Notes: generated by a model not told the origin, from the sequence alone. A stretch of DNA of 64,000 nt from Mesorhizobium mediterraneum (GCF_002284565.1 NZ_NPKI01000032.1:62390-126389), one strand, 5' to 3'; counted from the stretch's first letter, positions 41,706 to 51,365 are shown. Program-made: numbers and translations.

Positions 41706-42830
41706 ATGGACGATTTTGCAGAGCTGAAGACGGCGTTCGATGGCTATCACGGCGAAGTCAAAACGCTAGTCGTAGGCCAGAGGAAGCTTGAGGCCGACTT
41801 CAAGAAGATGGCCGACCATTTGTCAAAACTGGAGGTCGCCATCGCGCGCGCTCCCGCAGGAGGCGTCACTCCGGCTGGCCTCAAGGAGTCCGAGGAGATG
41901 AAGGCGTTCGGGAGCTACATCTCCTTCGGCGAGCAGAGAATGCCACAGGACGAGGTGAAGTCGCTGATCGTTGGTGAGGACACCCGAGGCGGGTATCTCG
42001 CTCCAAGTGATTTCGTTGGCGAGGTGATCAAGGGCGTCGTGCAGTTTTCTCCGGTGCGTCAAGCCGCTCGCGTCGGCTCGACGATGAGCAAGAGCGTGAT
42101 CCTCCCGGTGCGCACCGGAGCGCCGACGGCGCAGTGGGTGACGGAGACGCAAACGCGACCCGAGAGCGCGCCGTCCTATGGTCAGAAGGAGATCGTCGTC
42201 TACGAAGCGAGCTGCTACGTGGACATCTCTCAGCAACTCGTCGAAGATGCCGCAGTCGATATGAACTCCGAACTCGCGTTCGATCTCGCCCAGGAGTTCG
42301 GCCGCCTCGAGGGGGCCGCCTTTGTCTTGGGCGACGGCGTAAATAAGCCCGCCGGCTTCATGAGCAGTTCTGAGATTGGCTCCTCAGTTTCGGGAACGGC
42401 GGCTACCATCGCCGATGTAAACGGCCAGGCGAACGGACTAATCAACCTTCTCTACTCGCTGGCGCCCTTCTATCGAAACCGGTCCACCTGGATGATGAAC
42501 GGCACGACCTTGGCCTCGGTCCGCAAGCTCAAGGATGGGCAGAACAACTACATCTGGCAGCCCGCTCTGGCTGCCGGGCAGCCCGAAACCATCCTCGGCC
42601 GACCAGTCGTTGAAGCTGTCGATATGCCGTCCGAGGGAGCCAACCTCTATCCGATCGCTGTTGGGGACTTCCAAACCGCCTACAGGATCTACGATCGCGT
42701 TTCGCTGTCGCTCCTACGTGACCCCTACAGCCAGGCGACGAGCGGATTGATTCGCTTTCACGCACGTAGGCGTGTCGGCGGAGCCGCGGTGCTTGCCGAA
42801 GCGATCAAGAAGCTGAAGTGCTCAACCTGA
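41706..42830 (+). CDS. HK97-family major capsid protein
   Basis: The 374-aa protein has an N-terminal coiled-coil delta domain (residues about 1-55, removed by the protease), a linker, and the HK97 fold: GGYLAPSDFVGEVIKGVVQFSPVRQAARV, TQTRPESAPSYGQKEIVVYEASCYVDISQQLVEDA, ALSELAF-type helices, and RVSLSLLRDPYSQATSGLIRFHARRRVGGAAVLAEAIKKL at the end. Length is typical. It forms the icosahedral shell. Confidence 0.92.
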   Translation: MDDFAELKTAFDGYHGEVKTLVVGQRKLEADFKKMADHLSKLEVAIARAPAGGVTPAGLKESEEMKAFGSYISFGEQRMPQDEVKSLIVGEDTRGGYLAPSDFVGEVIKGVVQFSPVRQAARVGSTMSKSVILPVRTGAPTAQWVTETQTRPESAPSYGQKEIVVYEASCYVDISQQLVEDAAVDMNSELAFDLAQEFGRLEGAAFVLGDGVNKPAGFMSSSEIGSSVSGTAATIADVNGQANGLINLLYSLAPFYRNRSTWMMNGTTLASVRKLKDGQNNYIWQPALAAGQPETILGRPVVEAVDMPSEGANLYPIAVGDFQTAYRIYDRVSLSLLRDPYSQATSGLIRFHARRRVGGAAVLAEAIKKLKCST

Positions 42831-42898
42831 TCACGACGTGAGGCGGGGCCGCGTCTGGCGGTCCCCCGCTTTCCGCTGTCCGACAACGGAGAAGCAGC

Positions 42899-43267
42899 AT
42901 GACGGATATTCCGGTACTCGACGAGCGCGCGCTTGAAGAGGACCCTCACGCCGAATACGACCGGCTCGCGCGAGCCCAGATGACGGAGAAGCAGCTCGCC
43001 GATCTGGAGGAGATGCCAAACCGAGTCACCTTTCTCAGCATGGACCAGTTGAAGGAGGTGGCGGTCGATGCGCGAAAGACCTGCGACGAGGTGAAGGCGA
43101 TCGCGATGGAAACGATCGAAGACGGCGTTGAGACCGAGCTGCAGGCGCAGCTGCTTCGCCGCTCAATGGCCGCCGAATATCTCTGGCGTCGTATCTGCCT
43201 CATCCTGGCCGACGAGTTTCAGCGTCGGCGCACCGGCGTGGCGCCGCGAGCAAAGGCGATGAATTGA
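42899..43267 (+). CDS. Hypothetical protein between capsid and tape measure genes (1)
   Basis: A 122-aa acidic, mostly helical protein (MTDIPVLDERALEEDPHAEY; LKEVAVDARKTCDEVKAIAM). Its stop overlaps the start of the next gene (TGATG). By position it could be a tail assembly chaperone, but head-tail connectors and the major tail protein that normally stand here are not recognisable. Function unassigned. Confidence 0.6.
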   Translation: MTDIPVLDERALEEDPHAEYDRLARAQMTEKQLADLEEMPNRVTFLSMDQLKEVAVDARKTCDEVKAIAMETIEDGVETELQAQLLRRSMAAEYLWRRICLILADEFQRRRTGVAPRAKAMN

Positions 43268-43635
43268 TGTCGGCTCGCGAAACATTGGCTGTTGCGCACC
43301 AGCGCATGACGCCGACCGAGATCGCCGCGCACGCGCTCGACCTGGCTGACGAGGTCGAAGTGACGAGGAAGGCCGCATTGATCGCCTATGGTGACTTGAA
43401 GGCCGGCGTGGATCTGGTCGCTTCGCTGCGCAAATTGCTCAATGACCGCTTGGCCAGGCTGCGCTCAATCGTTGCTCTGTTCGAGAGGGGGCGAAAGATG
43501 GAAGCGCGAAAGGCACTACGGCAAGCCGTCGCCGCGCCGGAGATCGAGGAAACCGAATTCGTAAAGCTCAACTTCGTTTTCACAGACGAGATCTTCGATC
43601 CATTCCCGGAGCGGAAGAGTACACGGCATGGCTAA
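43267..43635 (+). CDS. Hypothetical protein between capsid and tape measure genes (2)
   Basis: A 122-aa helical protein with a central basic segment (LRKLLNDRLARLRSIVALFERGRKMEARKAL). It overlaps the previous gene by one base and the tape measure gene by 8 bases. The position just ahead of the tape measure is where tail assembly chaperones are encoded; there is no sequence proof. Confidence 0.6.
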   Translation: MSARETLAVAHQRMTPTEIAAHALDLADEVEVTRKAALIAYGDLKAGVDLVASLRKLLNDRLARLRSIVALFERGRKMEARKALRQAVAAPEIEETEFVKLNFVFTDEIFDPFPERKSTRHG

Positions 43636-46600
43636 CGAAGTCGTCATTACCGAGCTTCGAATCGACGCGAGGCCCGCAGAGGTCGGCGCAGCCGCCTATG
43701 TGAGGGCCATGCAGGCGGCGGCGGCTTCGCAAAACAGTTTCGTCCAACGGGAACAGGCGGCAACGGCCGCGATCGAAAAACAGACCGCCGTCATGGTCGG
43801 TTCGGCCGGTTCGATCACCGCAACGGCGCGCGCTTGGGACCGCCTGAAGGCGTCTGTCGACCCTACCTTCCGATCCACGCAGATGCTGGAGAAGGCAATC
43901 CTGGCGGCTGATGCGGCGAGCATCAAACTTGGTGTCGATAACAAGGAGGTCGCGCGCGTCCTCGATCTCGCGATACTGAAACACGATGCCGTTGCCGCCG
44001 CGGCCGAGGCACAGGCGCAGAGCTATCGAGAGCTGGCGGCGGCGGGCCGCGAGGCACTTGCCGCCGAACAGGCGCAGGCGAGCATCAACCGGACGCTCGG
44101 CATCGGCAACATCGGCGCCGGATCGGCGCGGGCGTCGGCGTCCGTCTTCGCGGCCGAGCTCGACCGCTTCGACGAGATCGCGGCGCTGAAGGCTCAACAA
44201 GCTGGGCAGACGTTCGGGATCGACCTCGATCGCAGCCTTGTCGCCGGAACCACGAAATCGGCGCGCGACGCCGCATCGGTCTTTGCCGCCGAGCTAGACC
44301 GGGTCGAGGATGTCGCGCGTTTGAAGGCCGCACAGATCGGAGCGGCATTCCAGGCCGACCTCAATGCCTCCTTTGGCATCGGCGCTGGCGGCAATTCGGC
44401 ACGCGCCTCGGCCTCGATATTCGAGGAGGCTGGTCGGGAAGCCGACCTTATGGCGGCGAAGGTCGCCGGGCTGCGTGCTGAGCTCAATCCGCTCGCCGCC
44501 GCTCAGGAGCGGGTCAACGCCGAACTGGCCGAGTATGCTGTCCTGGCGCAGAGAGGTGCGATCTCGGCCGAGGAGTTGGCCGCGGCGCAAACGATGGTCA
44601 GGACCAGGTTCGACGCGACCGCGGCGGCGATCGGCCGCGGCAGCAAGCTTGCCTCCTTCGAAATGCGCAATCTGCAGTTCCAGATGATCGACATCGCGCA
44701 GTCGATTCCGCTGGCGTTCCAGTCGCCGCTCTACTTCCTGCAGAACCTGGGCTTCCAGGTCGCCCAGATCGGTCAGATATTCATGGGCCGCGGCGGCCTA
44801 AGGGCCGCCCTCGGCGAGATCGGCGGTATGCTTGGCGGGGTTTTGTCGCGGCTCGCTTCCGTCGCCGCCAGCGCTGCCGGCACACTGGCGGGTGCCGCCG
44901 TCGGCGGCCTGGCGCTTGGCTTCAACTCGATCCGAGACGCGGCGAGTGAGGCGGAGCACCGCGTCGTCGGGTTCGGCGAGACCTTCCACGCTATTTTCCA
45001 AACCCTAAACCGCGATTTCAATATCGGACCTATGATCGACGCCGCTATCGTCTCTCCGATCAGCTACGCTTTCGGGAAGCTCAGATCGGCGGCGACCGAT
45101 TTGGCGGAATGGACGATCAACGCGTTTAGGGCTGTCGGCTCCGACATCGCTTTCATCTGGAGCAATTTCCCAACGATTGTGGAGGCTGCGGCTATTGGCG
45201 CCGCCAACGCGCTGGTGTCCATCATGGAAGCCGCGATTAACAAGGTGGCGTCCGCGATCAATCACTTGAACGACACCTTCGGAGGAATGCTGACCAAGAT
45301 CGACAATGTCGATCTCGGTCGGATCGAGAACCCCGCGTCGGCTGATCTGGCCGCCGCAAACGCCGAGCATCTGAAAGAGGTGATGGCGATACTGAATTCG
45401 ACGCCATTGCGCGACTTCGGACAACGCGTCGTCGATCAGATCCAGACCAACCATGCTTTGGAAGGCCTCGAGGCCCTCGGCAACGTCAGCTTCGACAAGT
45501 CGATCGGCGGCGCCAACGGCCTCGGTTCCGCCATAGGCGGCGTCGGCAAGGCAGCAAGCGGGGTATCGGTTCAGATCGGCGGCGTCGGCCAGGAGGTTAT
45601 CAACGTCACCCGCGCATTCGAGGATGCGAAACGGGCGCAGCTCATCGGGTTGGAACAGTCGTCGCAGCAGCTGCAGACGATGAAGAACCAGGCCAAGGAC
45701 ATTCAGGAGACGCTCGACGCGGCTTCTGTAACGCCCGTTTCCGAGGTCTTCGGCGATGCCTTCTCAGGAGACCAGGACAAGGCCACTGAGGCCATTGAGC
45801 GCACGGTCACGGCGATCGACAAGCTCTATGACGCCTATGACACCGGCAATGTTTCGATAGGGTCGCTTCACGAAAGCACCGAACTGCTCCGCCAAAGCCT
45901 GTTGCAACTTGGTGGTGATCCGACCGCGATCAACTCCTTCATCAACAGCATCATCAACGGCGAGCTCAAGGTTCGCGACCTCAAATCCGGTGTCGATAAC
46001 CTGTCGGCCAGCATCAAGAACATCCCGAACAAGACGGTCACCATCACCGTCGTCACCAAGCAGGTCGGGTCGGGCACGCAGTCGCTCTATGATGTGCCAA
46101 ACCAGAGCGGAGGCACCAGCACAGTTGGTGTCACCCGTTACGGTGGTGTCGCCGGCCAGCAGTCCGGCCCATCGATCACTTCGAATAGCGTCCCGCGCAC
46201 GGGCGGCTACGGGAGCATGGGCGGGTCGGGCAATCTCGGCACTTCCACAGTCAACGTCACCCGCTTCGCCACCGGCGGCATGATCCATCCTGGCGATACG
46301 CAGCGGGTCTCGTTCTTCAAGTCGCCGGAGGAGACCGTCGGCATCTTCACGCCGAACCAGGTGGATGCGCTGCAGGGAGGTCTGGCCGATCCGCAATCTG
46401 CCTTCACCGGTCGCGATGCGACGCGTGAACAGGACCGCCTCTGGACGGTCCTCATGAACATCGAGGCGAACACCCGCAAGACGTTCGAAAGCATCGATAA
46501 GCTCTCATCCAGCGGGTACGGCGGTTCCGGTGGTTCGTCCTATGACGGATCATCGTCCAGCAGCAGCGTCAGCGAGGATGACGCGCTCTCCGCGCGATAC

Positions 46601-47107
46601 CGAAGGGTCCTCGCCAGCGTCAAATCCAACTTTCATGCAGCTGGTATCGTCGGCAGTGGCATCACAGGCTATGGTCTCCAAGGGCTCAATGCCTCTCCCG
46701 AAACAATCGCTCGCAACATTGTCTATGGCGGCCAATCGCCGCTCGGCAGCGCCGGGTCGACGTCCTATGAGAGAAGCTCGGCCGCCAACAATAATTACGC
46801 CATGCGGAGCGTGTTCCGTGGCCAGAACGTCGGCTTCGACAGCGGCGGCATGATCGCACCTGGCGATACTCAGAAGGTCGAATTCTTCAAGAACCCGAAT
46901 GAGCGTGTCATCGTGGCGAGGCCCGATCAGTTCGAGGATCGGCGTTCCGATTCATCGAACTCCAGCGGCCGCGATCGACCGATCCAGTTCAGCCAGACCA
47001 ACCGCTGGGAAGGATCGGCGCCTCCTTCGAAGGAAAGCCTGGCCGAACTCCGCCGCGCCACCGCACTTGGCATTCAGGACGCTTTGAGGTCCCTCCGTGG
47101 TCGATAA
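43628..47107 (+). CDS. Phage tail tape measure protein
   Basis: The 1159-aa protein has an Ala-rich coiled-coil N-terminal third with an internal repeat (SVFAAELDRFDEIAALKAQQ / SVFAAELDRVEDVARLKAAQ, about residues 170-260). A hydrophobic stretch (GGVLSRLASVAASAAGTLAG, about 400-435) follows, and the C terminus is Gly/Ser-rich with two copies of a GGMI(H/A)PGDTQ(R/K)V-FFK motif near residues 880 and 1076, usual for tape measures. Its length would set a tail of roughly 150-175 nm by the usual scaling (inference). The gene is intact. Confidence 0.87.
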   Translation: MANEVVITELRIDARPAEVGAAAYVRAMQAAAASQNSFVQREQAATAAIEKQTAVMVGSAGSITATARAWDRLKASVDPTFRSTQMLEKAILAADAASIKLGVDNKEVARVLDLAILKHDAVAAAAEAQAQSYRELAAAGREALAAEQAQASINRTLGIGNIGAGSARASASVFAAELDRFDEIAALKAQQAGQTFGIDLDRSLVAGTTKSARDAASVFAAELDRVEDVARLKAAQIGAAFQADLNASFGIGAGGNSARASASIFEEAGREADLMAAKVAGLRAELNPLAAAQERVNAELAEYAVLAQRGAISAEELAAAQTMVRTRFDATAAAIGRGSKLASFEMRNLQFQMIDIAQSIPLAFQSPLYFLQNLGFQVAQIGQIFMGRGGLRAALGEIGGMLGGVLSRLASVAASAAGTLAGAAVGGLALGFNSIRDAASEAEHRVVGFGETFHAIFQTLNRDFNIGPMIDAAIVSPISYAFGKLRSAATDLAEWTINAFRAVGSDIAFIWSNFPTIVEAAAIGAANALVSIMEAAINKVASAINHLNDTFGGMLTKIDNVDLGRIENPASADLAAANAEHLKEVMAILNSTPLRDFGQRVVDQIQTNHALEGLEALGNVSFDKSIGGANGLGSAIGGVGKAASGVSVQIGGVGQEVINVTRAFEDAKRAQLIGLEQSSQQLQTMKNQAKDIQETLDAASVTPVSEVFGDAFSGDQDKATEAIERTVTAIDKLYDAYDTGNVSIGSLHESTELLRQSLLQLGGDPTAINSFINSIINGELKVRDLKSGVDNLSASIKNIPNKTVTITVVTKQVGSGTQSLYDVPNQSGGTSTVGVTRYGGVAGQQSGPSITSNSVPRTGGYGSMGGSGNLGTSTVNVTRFATGGMIHPGDTQRVSFFKSPEETVGIFTPNQVDALQGGLADPQSAFTGRDATREQDRLWTVLMNIEANTRKTFESIDKLSSSGYGGSGGSSYDGSSSSSSVSEDDALSARYRRVLASVKSNFHAAGIVGSGITGYGLQGLNASPETIARNIVYGGQSPLGSAGSTSYERSSAANNNYAMRSVFRGQNVGFDSGGMIAPGDTQKVEFFKNPNERVIVARPDQFEDRRSDSSNSSGRDRPIQFSQTNRWEGSAPPSKESLAELRRATALGIQDALRSLRGR

Positions 47108-47128
47108 CGTTATTGTAGGGCTGAACTG

Positions 47129-48907
47129 ATGGTGTGGTTTTCTTCGCCCGGATCGGGATCGGGCGCCTCTTGGGGCGGCACGGGTGTAAAGCAGGACACG
47201 ACAAAGCCGCCGGAAAATGTCTCAGCCGATCGTCCGTTCTCGGTTTCGAAGGTTCTTGGCCGGTCGATCCCGATCGTCATCGGCACCGACAAGGTGGATG
47301 GAATCCCTGTCGTCGGCGGGGCGCTCACCACTTCGATCGTCACCGGCTACACTCAGGTCAGCCTGACGACGCTGCAAAACCTCAGCGATTATCCTTCGGG
47401 CAGCAAGTGGCTGAACAACGATCCGTTCAGCCGGGTTGCTCTGGTCCCCATCTCTGGCTCACAACAGGTCGCGGCGATCGGCTATCTCCTGGCCTATGAT
47501 CCGTTCGGCGACGGCTATGAACTGATCCGCGTCGAGATCGACGATGCCGTTGTCTTCGATGCCGAAAACGGTATCGTCGCCTCGACACAGTTCCGCTATT
47601 ATGGCGGCACCCATACCGCAGTCGACCCGATCGCCAGAGGTGTAATCGGCGCCAACGCCGGGGCCTGGCAGAACTTCGCCATGATCTTTATCGACGGCTA
47701 CGCCGCGGACAGCGCGCCGTCGGTCAAGTGCGTCATTTCCAACGCCGCAAGCGGTGGCGGCGGCACGCAGGAGATCGTCTGGACCGGGGCGACGCCGGTG
47801 ACCTTTACACAAAACGCCGCCGGCCGTGCAGCGGCCTACGATCCGACGCAGGATGTCATCTATCAGCTGATCAATGGTTCGGCGCAGGTCTATCTCGCCG
47901 TCCTCGATACGGTCACGCACACCGAACGCTATCGCGTGCCGCTGGAGGGCTCGGAGGGCTACGAGCCGAATATCGAATGGATCTATGCGATCCGTGGATC
48001 GAACTTCGTACTCGTCCGCTTTGGTAGTCCGACCCTTCCGGAAATCAATGTCGTCTACGATGTCGCGACCGGAAAGATCGTCTCGTCATACACTGAGACG
48101 AGCACGAACTTCGACTGGAAGATCGGTTTCCCGTTCGGCCAGAACTACATCTTCACCGGATACGCCTTCGGAGACGACCCTCCCTTTCCCTATGCACTGA
48201 TCGACATCACCGGCAACATCTCGATCGGCACCGTCTCAGATACGCTTGTCATTGGTGGCGATCTGGTCTACGGCCGCCAGACGGCCGGAACGGTGTCCTT
48301 CTTCATCCGCAGCAGCGGAGGAACCGTCAAAGAGGCGGTGTTCGATGGTGACGCCTGGACCGTCGCCACGGTCTATACATCAGCCGGCGTTCCGACTGGC
48401 TTTTGGTATGATCCACAGACCGGCTATCTGATCGTCTTTGAGACGGTCGCAGGCGCCTACTACGTCCGCTATGTCGATCCGGAAACCGGCATCACCGCCG
48501 ACAGTGTGACTGTCGATCGGTCTTATTTCATCACGACCGGCACCAATGCGACAGGCAAGGAGCGATATTGGCCAAGGCCTGGCTATGTCATGATGACGGA
48601 AGGTCTCAACGCCGATGGCAGGGTCTATCTGCTCAACATTGGGTCGAAGACGATCACCACCTTCGCCGAGAATACCGCGATCGACAACATCGACTTTACA
48701 ACCGGCATCTTCGATCAGAACAAGCTCGCCTATTACCAAGCGTTCGGCGACGATGTCTGGACCGAATATCGGCCGCCGAACATCCTTCCGGGTTTGATCG
48801 ATGTCGAGGTCATGCTCACCAAGCTCGCGTTCCTCGCCGGCTACGGGCCTGAAGAGCTGTCGTTCGACGGTCTGTCCGAAAGCTACAGCAGAGGCCGCCC
48901 TTCATGA
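47129..48907 (+). CDS. Tail-tip / baseplate-associated protein
   Basis: The 592-aa protein begins WFSSPGSGSGASWGGTGV and ADRPFSVSKVLGRSIPIVIG, a Gly-rich start followed by a segment like those of tail tip or hub proteins in siphophages. The middle is beta-rich with repeated short strands suggestive of a propeller (VIYQLINGSAQVYLAVLDTV and similar). It directly follows the tape measure gene. The exact role (hub or tip attachment) is uncertain. Confidence 0.65.
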   Translation: MVWFSSPGSGSGASWGGTGVKQDTTKPPENVSADRPFSVSKVLGRSIPIVIGTDKVDGIPVVGGALTTSIVTGYTQVSLTTLQNLSDYPSGSKWLNNDPFSRVALVPISGSQQVAAIGYLLAYDPFGDGYELIRVEIDDAVVFDAENGIVASTQFRYYGGTHTAVDPIARGVIGANAGAWQNFAMIFIDGYAADSAPSVKCVISNAASGGGGTQEIVWTGATPVTFTQNAAGRAAAYDPTQDVIYQLINGSAQVYLAVLDTVTHTERYRVPLEGSEGYEPNIEWIYAIRGSNFVLVRFGSPTLPEINVVYDVATGKIVSSYTETSTNFDWKIGFPFGQNYIFTGYAFGDDPPFPYALIDITGNISIGTVSDTLVIGGDLVYGRQTAGTVSFFIRSSGGTVKEAVFDGDAWTVATVYTSAGVPTGFWYDPQTGYLIVFETVAGAYYVRYVDPETGITADSVTVDRSYFITTGTNATGKERYWPRPGYVMMTEGLNADGRVYLLNIGSKTITTFAENTAIDNIDFTTGIFDQNKLAYYQAFGDDVWTEYRPPNILPGLIDVEVMLTKLAFLAGYGPEELSFDGLSESYSRGRPS

Positions 48908-49332
48908 GACAGAAGACCTTCAAAGCACCGCCTAATCCTTTCCCAAAGCAATATTGCCAGTACGCCGTAGGCGCTTGCCTCGAGCCGTTGGTTGCGACCG
49001 GCTCCATCTGCTACAACGATACCGAGGCCGAAATTCTGGTAGGTGATCTCGTCACCGCCTGGTTCCGCGAGGACGCCTTTTCCGCGGGCGGTCAAACCAG
49101 GGTCAAGATACTCGTCGGGATGACGGACGATGCCATCACCTTGGTCGCGCTGAACCCTATAGAGCAGGTGACTATTCCTCGATCGGCTCTCCATGCCGTA
49201 CATCGGATTTTCGCGATCAAGCTGTCCGAAGGCCGCCTATGGGATCTCCGCACCGTCGCAAGCCGCGACCATTTTGTCCGAAGTCAGCTTGCGGGGCGCT
49301 CGATCGACGGCGAAAGGATGATCCTACCGTGA
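48904..49332 (+). CDS. Hypothetical tail-region protein (142 aa)
   Basis: A 142-aa protein with no signal peptide, beta-rich, overlapping the previous gene by ATGA and the next by one base. Segments such as EAEILVGDLVTAWFREDAFS and GMTDDAITLVALNP suggest a small barrel fold. By position it is a tail or baseplate component, but I cannot name a family. Confidence 0.6.
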   Translation: MRQKTFKAPPNPFPKQYCQYAVGACLEPLVATGSICYNDTEAEILVGDLVTAWFREDAFSAGGQTRVKILVGMTDDAITLVALNPIEQVTIPRSALHAVHRIFAIKLSEGRLWDLRTVASRDHFVRSQLAGRSIDGERMILP

Positions 49333-50036
49333 TGTTCCGGTTCAACAGAGGCTTTATGGGTCCATCGCTAGCCGCATTGTCGCCGCCGGCGGGGGGCGGC
49401 GGCGATCCGGTCGGGCCGATCGAGCTTGTCGATCAGCGACAGGATCCGGCTTTCGGATCAGCCACCAAGACTCTTGTGGCGGTCAATTTCGGCGCTGAAG
49501 ACCCGGCACGCATCATTGCCGTACTGGTCACAGGCGCCGGCGCCGACCATCAGGTCACCGGCGTGACGATCGACGGCAACGCGGCCACGCTTGGCGCCAG
49601 GACCAACACCGGCCGCAGTGCAGCAATCTATTTCGTCGCGCTGCCGACCGGCGCCAGTGGCGATGTCGTGCTCACGGTCTCGACCACCAACATTTTCGTG
49701 CGCACCGCCGTCATGGCGCTGCGCGGCGTGGCCGCCACCGTGTTCGACAGCGACACCCTTGTCGACACCGGCGGTTTCGGCACAACGTTCAACAAGTCAG
49801 TCGATGCCGACGACGCCGGCATCGTGCTGGGCGCCTTCTGCGGCAACAACAAGAACGCCACGGTCGCCTGGACCAACCTGACGGAAATCACCGATCTCGA
49901 CCCGAACGGCAGCGCCAATCAGCGTCACTCGACGGCCGGCAGCTTGATCGACAGCGCATCGACGGTGAGCGTGACAGCCGAGACCAGCCAGACGACAGGC
50001 GGCTCCTTGGTGCTCGTCTCTTTCGCTGGCCTCTGA
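49332..50036 (+). CDS. Beta-rich tail/receptor-binding candidate protein
   Basis: A 234-aa protein rich in Thr, Ser, Gly and Val with repeating strands (IIAVLVTGAGADHQVTGVTI, AAIYFVALPTGASGDVVLTV), the composition of phage fibre or minor tail proteins. It is last in the structural operon, a usual place for receptor-binding genes. The longer frame from 49239 is overlap only. The host-recognition role is inference. Confidence 0.6.
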   Translation: MFRFNRGFMGPSLAALSPPAGGGGDPVGPIELVDQRQDPAFGSATKTLVAVNFGAEDPARIIAVLVTGAGADHQVTGVTIDGNAATLGARTNTGRSAAIYFVALPTGASGDVVLTVSTTNIFVRTAVMALRGVAATVFDSDTLVDTGGFGTTFNKSVDADDAGIVLGAFCGNNKNATVAWTNLTEITDLDPNGSANQRHSTAGSLIDSASTVSVTAETSQTTGGSLVLVSFAGL

Positions 50037-50197
50037 GGTCCGTCACATGCTTGCTTGGTTCGCTTGGTGGCCATCATGAGGACGAGCGACGATCGTGCTC
50101 ACGCTTCGCCGATGCACCCTTGCGACTGTCTTCCTGATCGCCGGGCAGTGGCGGTATTCGCATCCTGAAACCCGCCCAGCACCGCCACTCAGGAGGA

Positions 50198-50482
50198 TCA
50201 GTTCTGGTGAAATCTGCAGAGCACCACGTAGTTTCTTTCATCGCCAAGCGCCGGCATGGCACTGTCGGGAAGCGTTATGACCTGGGAGGTCATATCGCAA
50301 AAATCCAAGATTGCGTCGGGCAACTCGCGCTCGCTAATCAATGACATCCTGACGTTGTCGCCCGCCTGGCAGCCAGTATCGGCCAGCAGGCCAGATAAGA
50401 CCTTGCAAACTGTCCCAGCCGATGCCGGCGTTGCCGCCATCAGCAGGACTGCTGAAGTGAATTGCAAAAGACGCGATGGCAT
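50198..50482 (-). CDS. Small secreted protein, cargo gene candidate
   Basis: A 94-aa protein with a clear signal peptide (LLQFTSAVLLMAATPASA) and four Cys residues in the mature part (TVCKVL, DTGCQAG, DFCDMT, VLCRFH), pointing to two disulfides in the periplasm or outside. A GGGGGG-rich ribosome site precedes the ATG. It is opposite to the structural operon, as expected for a gene expressed during lysogeny (moron). Confidence 0.65.
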   Translation of the reverse strand: MPSRLLQFTSAVLLMAATPASAGTVCKVLSGLLADTGCQAGDNVRMSLISERELPDAILDFCDMTSQVITLPDSAMPALGDERNYVVLCRFHQN

Positions 50483-50615
50483 TTTCTGTTCCCCCCCTAA
50501 TGCACCGCCGGCAGCATCGCGCCGGCGGCGGACAAACGCAAGGGCGTCCGCGGGCCGCGGGTTTGAGCGGGGGCTATCGATGGCGTGAAAACAGCAGTAC
50601 GCGCAGCGCGATTGG

Positions 50616-50867
50616 TCAGCTGGCGAATAATTCCTTGTAGCCAGTCGTTACCATCCAGTTCGCCCGGTCGATATGGCTGCGAACAGCGTTGCGCGCGCGG
50701 ATCGGTTCAAGAGTCGGATCGATGCCGAGAATGAGCCGGGCTATTTCCTCTTCGCTGGCATTGTCGGCGCAGGCGTCCAGGATCCGCATGTAGATGGTGA
50801 AATTCTCTTTGTCGTAAACCGTGATGGAGTCGGACCAAGGGACTTCTTCAAAGATTCCAGGCTTCAT
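50616..50867 (-). CDS. Hypothetical 83-aa protein, possible DNA-binding
   Basis: An 83-aa protein whose core (YMRILDACADNASEEEIARL through DRANWMVTTGYKELFAS) is helical with a conserved-looking end. The arrangement faintly recalls the DUF2285-type DNA-binding fold known from rhizobial integrative elements; this is only a resemblance noted by eye. It is on the minus strand, like the secreted protein gene. Confidence 0.5.
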   Translation of the reverse strand: MKPGIFEEVPWSDSITVYDKENFTIYMRILDACADNASEEEIARLILGIDPTLEPIRARNAVRSHIDRANWMVTTGYKELFAS

Positions 50868-51193
50868 GACGAACTTTATTTGCCTTTTCGGATTGCCACG
50901 CCGCTCGAGGTGTGCGCGGCGTACTCTACGCTGCTGCCATCACCGGATGATGGCGCGGGGGCTTGGAATTCGTCAAGGGGCACTCCGCTCTGGCCCGCTG
51001 GGGGGAAAGCGGCTGCTTTTCCCGTGAATTTTTTGCGATCACGGCGTGTTTCACGGGAAAAGCACTGAAACAGGCGCGCGCCAAACTGGGCTCACTTCTC
51101 AAAGAGAGGCCAAAGCTTGTTCGCGCTGGGCCTACGCAACTTACGCGATCACGGGGGATTCACATTCCCGTTGTTTCGTTTTATCTTGGCTGG
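50868..51193. other. Structured non-coding region in the element
   Basis: About 325 bases without a convincing gene. It contains a perfect 15-bp inverted repeat (51014-51028 with 51050-51064), one copy of a 28-bp repeat (51048-51075), and two GCGATCACGG-type words. It may be regulatory or replication-related DNA. Confidence 0.45.
51048..51075 (+). repeat. 28-bp direct repeat, copy 1
   Basis: Starts GTTTCACGGGAAAAGCACTG; a second copy at 53106-53133 differs at one base. The 5' part of this copy also pairs with TGCTTTTCCCGTGAA at 51014-51028. Confidence 0.8.
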
Positions 51194-51352
51194 ATGGAAA
51201 CCGCCCTTGATGATCTAGCCCGCATCCTCACAGCTCCCCGCACCGGCTGGCGAGGACGCCTGTCCATCGTGGCGCTGCAGCTGGCCGGCAACGTCGCCAC
51301 CGGCCTTGCGATCGGCCTTGGGATCGCCGTCGGGCTGGCGCTCGCCGGCTAA
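51194..51352 (+). CDS. Possible small membrane protein (52 aa)
   Basis: A 52-aa product with one hydrophobic helix (IVALQLAGNVATGLAIGLGI) after a short polar start (METALDDLARILTAPRTGW). The frame is open upstream to 50963 but that part is not protein-like. It could be a holin-like or accessory membrane protein; evidence is only composition. Confidence 0.4.
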   Translation: METALDDLARILTAPRTGWRGRLSIVALQLAGNVATGLAIGLGIAVGLALAG

Positions 51353-51365
51353 TTCGCAGATTCGC

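Noticed and set aside
40943..50036. Gene transfer agent cluster
   Set aside because: The region is flanked by att repeats and an integrase and lacks the usual GTA gene order, so an integrated phage-like element fits better.
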